Position numbers and translations under genes: made by a program
Shown: piece after piece, positions 63,832-64,000 of the stretch
Layout of the letters: each line of letters opens with the position of its first letter
Numbering within the stretch: the stretch's first letter is position 1
Notes under the pieces: generated by a model
Seen by the model: only the letters and a program-made list of their open reading frames with translations
Databases searched by the model: none
What the model was told of the DNA's origin: nothing
NCBI GenBank assembly: GCA_012032555.1
Contig: JAAUSR010000013.1
Location: forward strand, 40,622 to 104,621
Length of the DNA stretch: 64,000 nt
Direction: 5' to 3'
Origin: Thioploca sp.
Lineage (GTDB): Bacteria; Pseudomonadota; Gammaproteobacteria; Beggiatoales; Beggiatoaceae

Positions 63832-64000
63832 TTATTTACTACAAGTACCTAAAACAATATCACGTTTTAACCATTCTTGCAGCGTTTCTAAACCCCCTTG
63901 AATGACTGTTTGCGGATGAGGATGATTAATTGGGTAGCTATTTCGGTAAGAATTTGCTGCCCAGTATAGGCAGTGTTACGGAGAGTTTGTAGTAAGTAAG
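63832..64000 (-). CDS. C-terminal end of an unidentified protein (partial)
   Basis: The last part reads QTVIQGGLETLQEWLKRDIV and LGTCSK before a stop at 63832. Upstream, in a frame shifted by one, LLQTLRNTAYTGQQILTEIA runs to the window edge. One added base near 63930 would join them. The family was not recognised. It lies 23 bases upstream of the GH30 gene on the same strand. Confidence 0.4.

Noticed and set aside
1..64000. tRNA, rRNA and known riboswitches
   Set aside because: No cloverleaf, rRNA core sequence or FMN/SAM/purine riboswitch consensus was recognised, including upstream of ribD and purK. Weak or unusual RNAs could be missed by eye.

Overview
The window comes from an AT-rich gammaproteobacterium. 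The fatty-acid cluster order (yceD-rpmF-plsX-fabH-fabD-fabG-acpP-fabF-mltG), a FimX-type regulator, a type II secretion operon, an olsB-olsA ornithine-lipid pair and many short palindromic dispersed repeats fit the Beggiatoa/Thioploca/Thiomargarita group (Thiotrichales). That placement is inference from gene content and style; no rRNA or tRNA gene was recognised.

Layout. 1-7 kb (minus strand): a chemoreceptor running off the left edge, a SAM methyltransferase, a GT-C type membrane glycosyltransferase and a CHASE2 protein. 7.2-9.0 kb: a 39-bp perfect inverted-repeat element beside a secreted DUF1566 protein whose C-terminus resembles the variable domain of diversity-generating retroelements. 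9.3-12 kb: olsA, olsB and a family 2 glycosyltransferase. 12.2-16.5 kb (plus): a FimX-like REC-PAS-GGDEF-EAL protein and two secreted SH3-like repeat proteins. 16.5-25.8 kb: an orphan hydrogenase maturation protease, yceF (minus), then the fatty-acid/phospholipid cluster and mltG. 25.9-28.6 kb (minus): two small secreted proteins and an MCE protein with its auxiliary lipoprotein. 29.1-35.3 kb: sulfotransferase, polysaccharide flippase, glyA-ribD, folC. 35.6-42.2 kb (plus): a ten-PAS hybrid histidine kinase followed by a REC-histidine kinase. 42.2-43.9 kb: purK-purE. 44.5-54.7 kb: an M4 metalloprotease, gspI-J-K-L-M with a macro-domain gene, a small secreted protein and a gingipain-type C25 protease. 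54.8-62.1 kb: an accessory island containing two broken copies and one intact copy of nudF, a decayed VapBC module, a PD-(D/E)XK nuclease-like gene, palindromic repeats and a di-haem peroxidase flanked by two secreted proteins that share a C-terminal domain. 62.2-64 kb: a GH30 lipoprotein and the end of an unidentified gene.

How the genes work together. The fab cluster makes acyl-ACP, which PlsX and the OlsB/OlsA pair can draw on for phospholipids and ornithine lipids. The gsp genes encode the pseudopilus tip and inner-membrane assembly parts of a type II secretion system that could export the neighbouring M4 and C25 proteases. FimX, the chemoreceptor and the two kinases point to regulated surface motility and sensing.

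Data quality. At least eight genes, including the housekeeping gene glyA, are split by a one-base shortfall at or next to a short A or T run, always in the same direction. I read most of these as homopolymer under-calls in the assembly, so the split genes are annotated as two parts with the join described.
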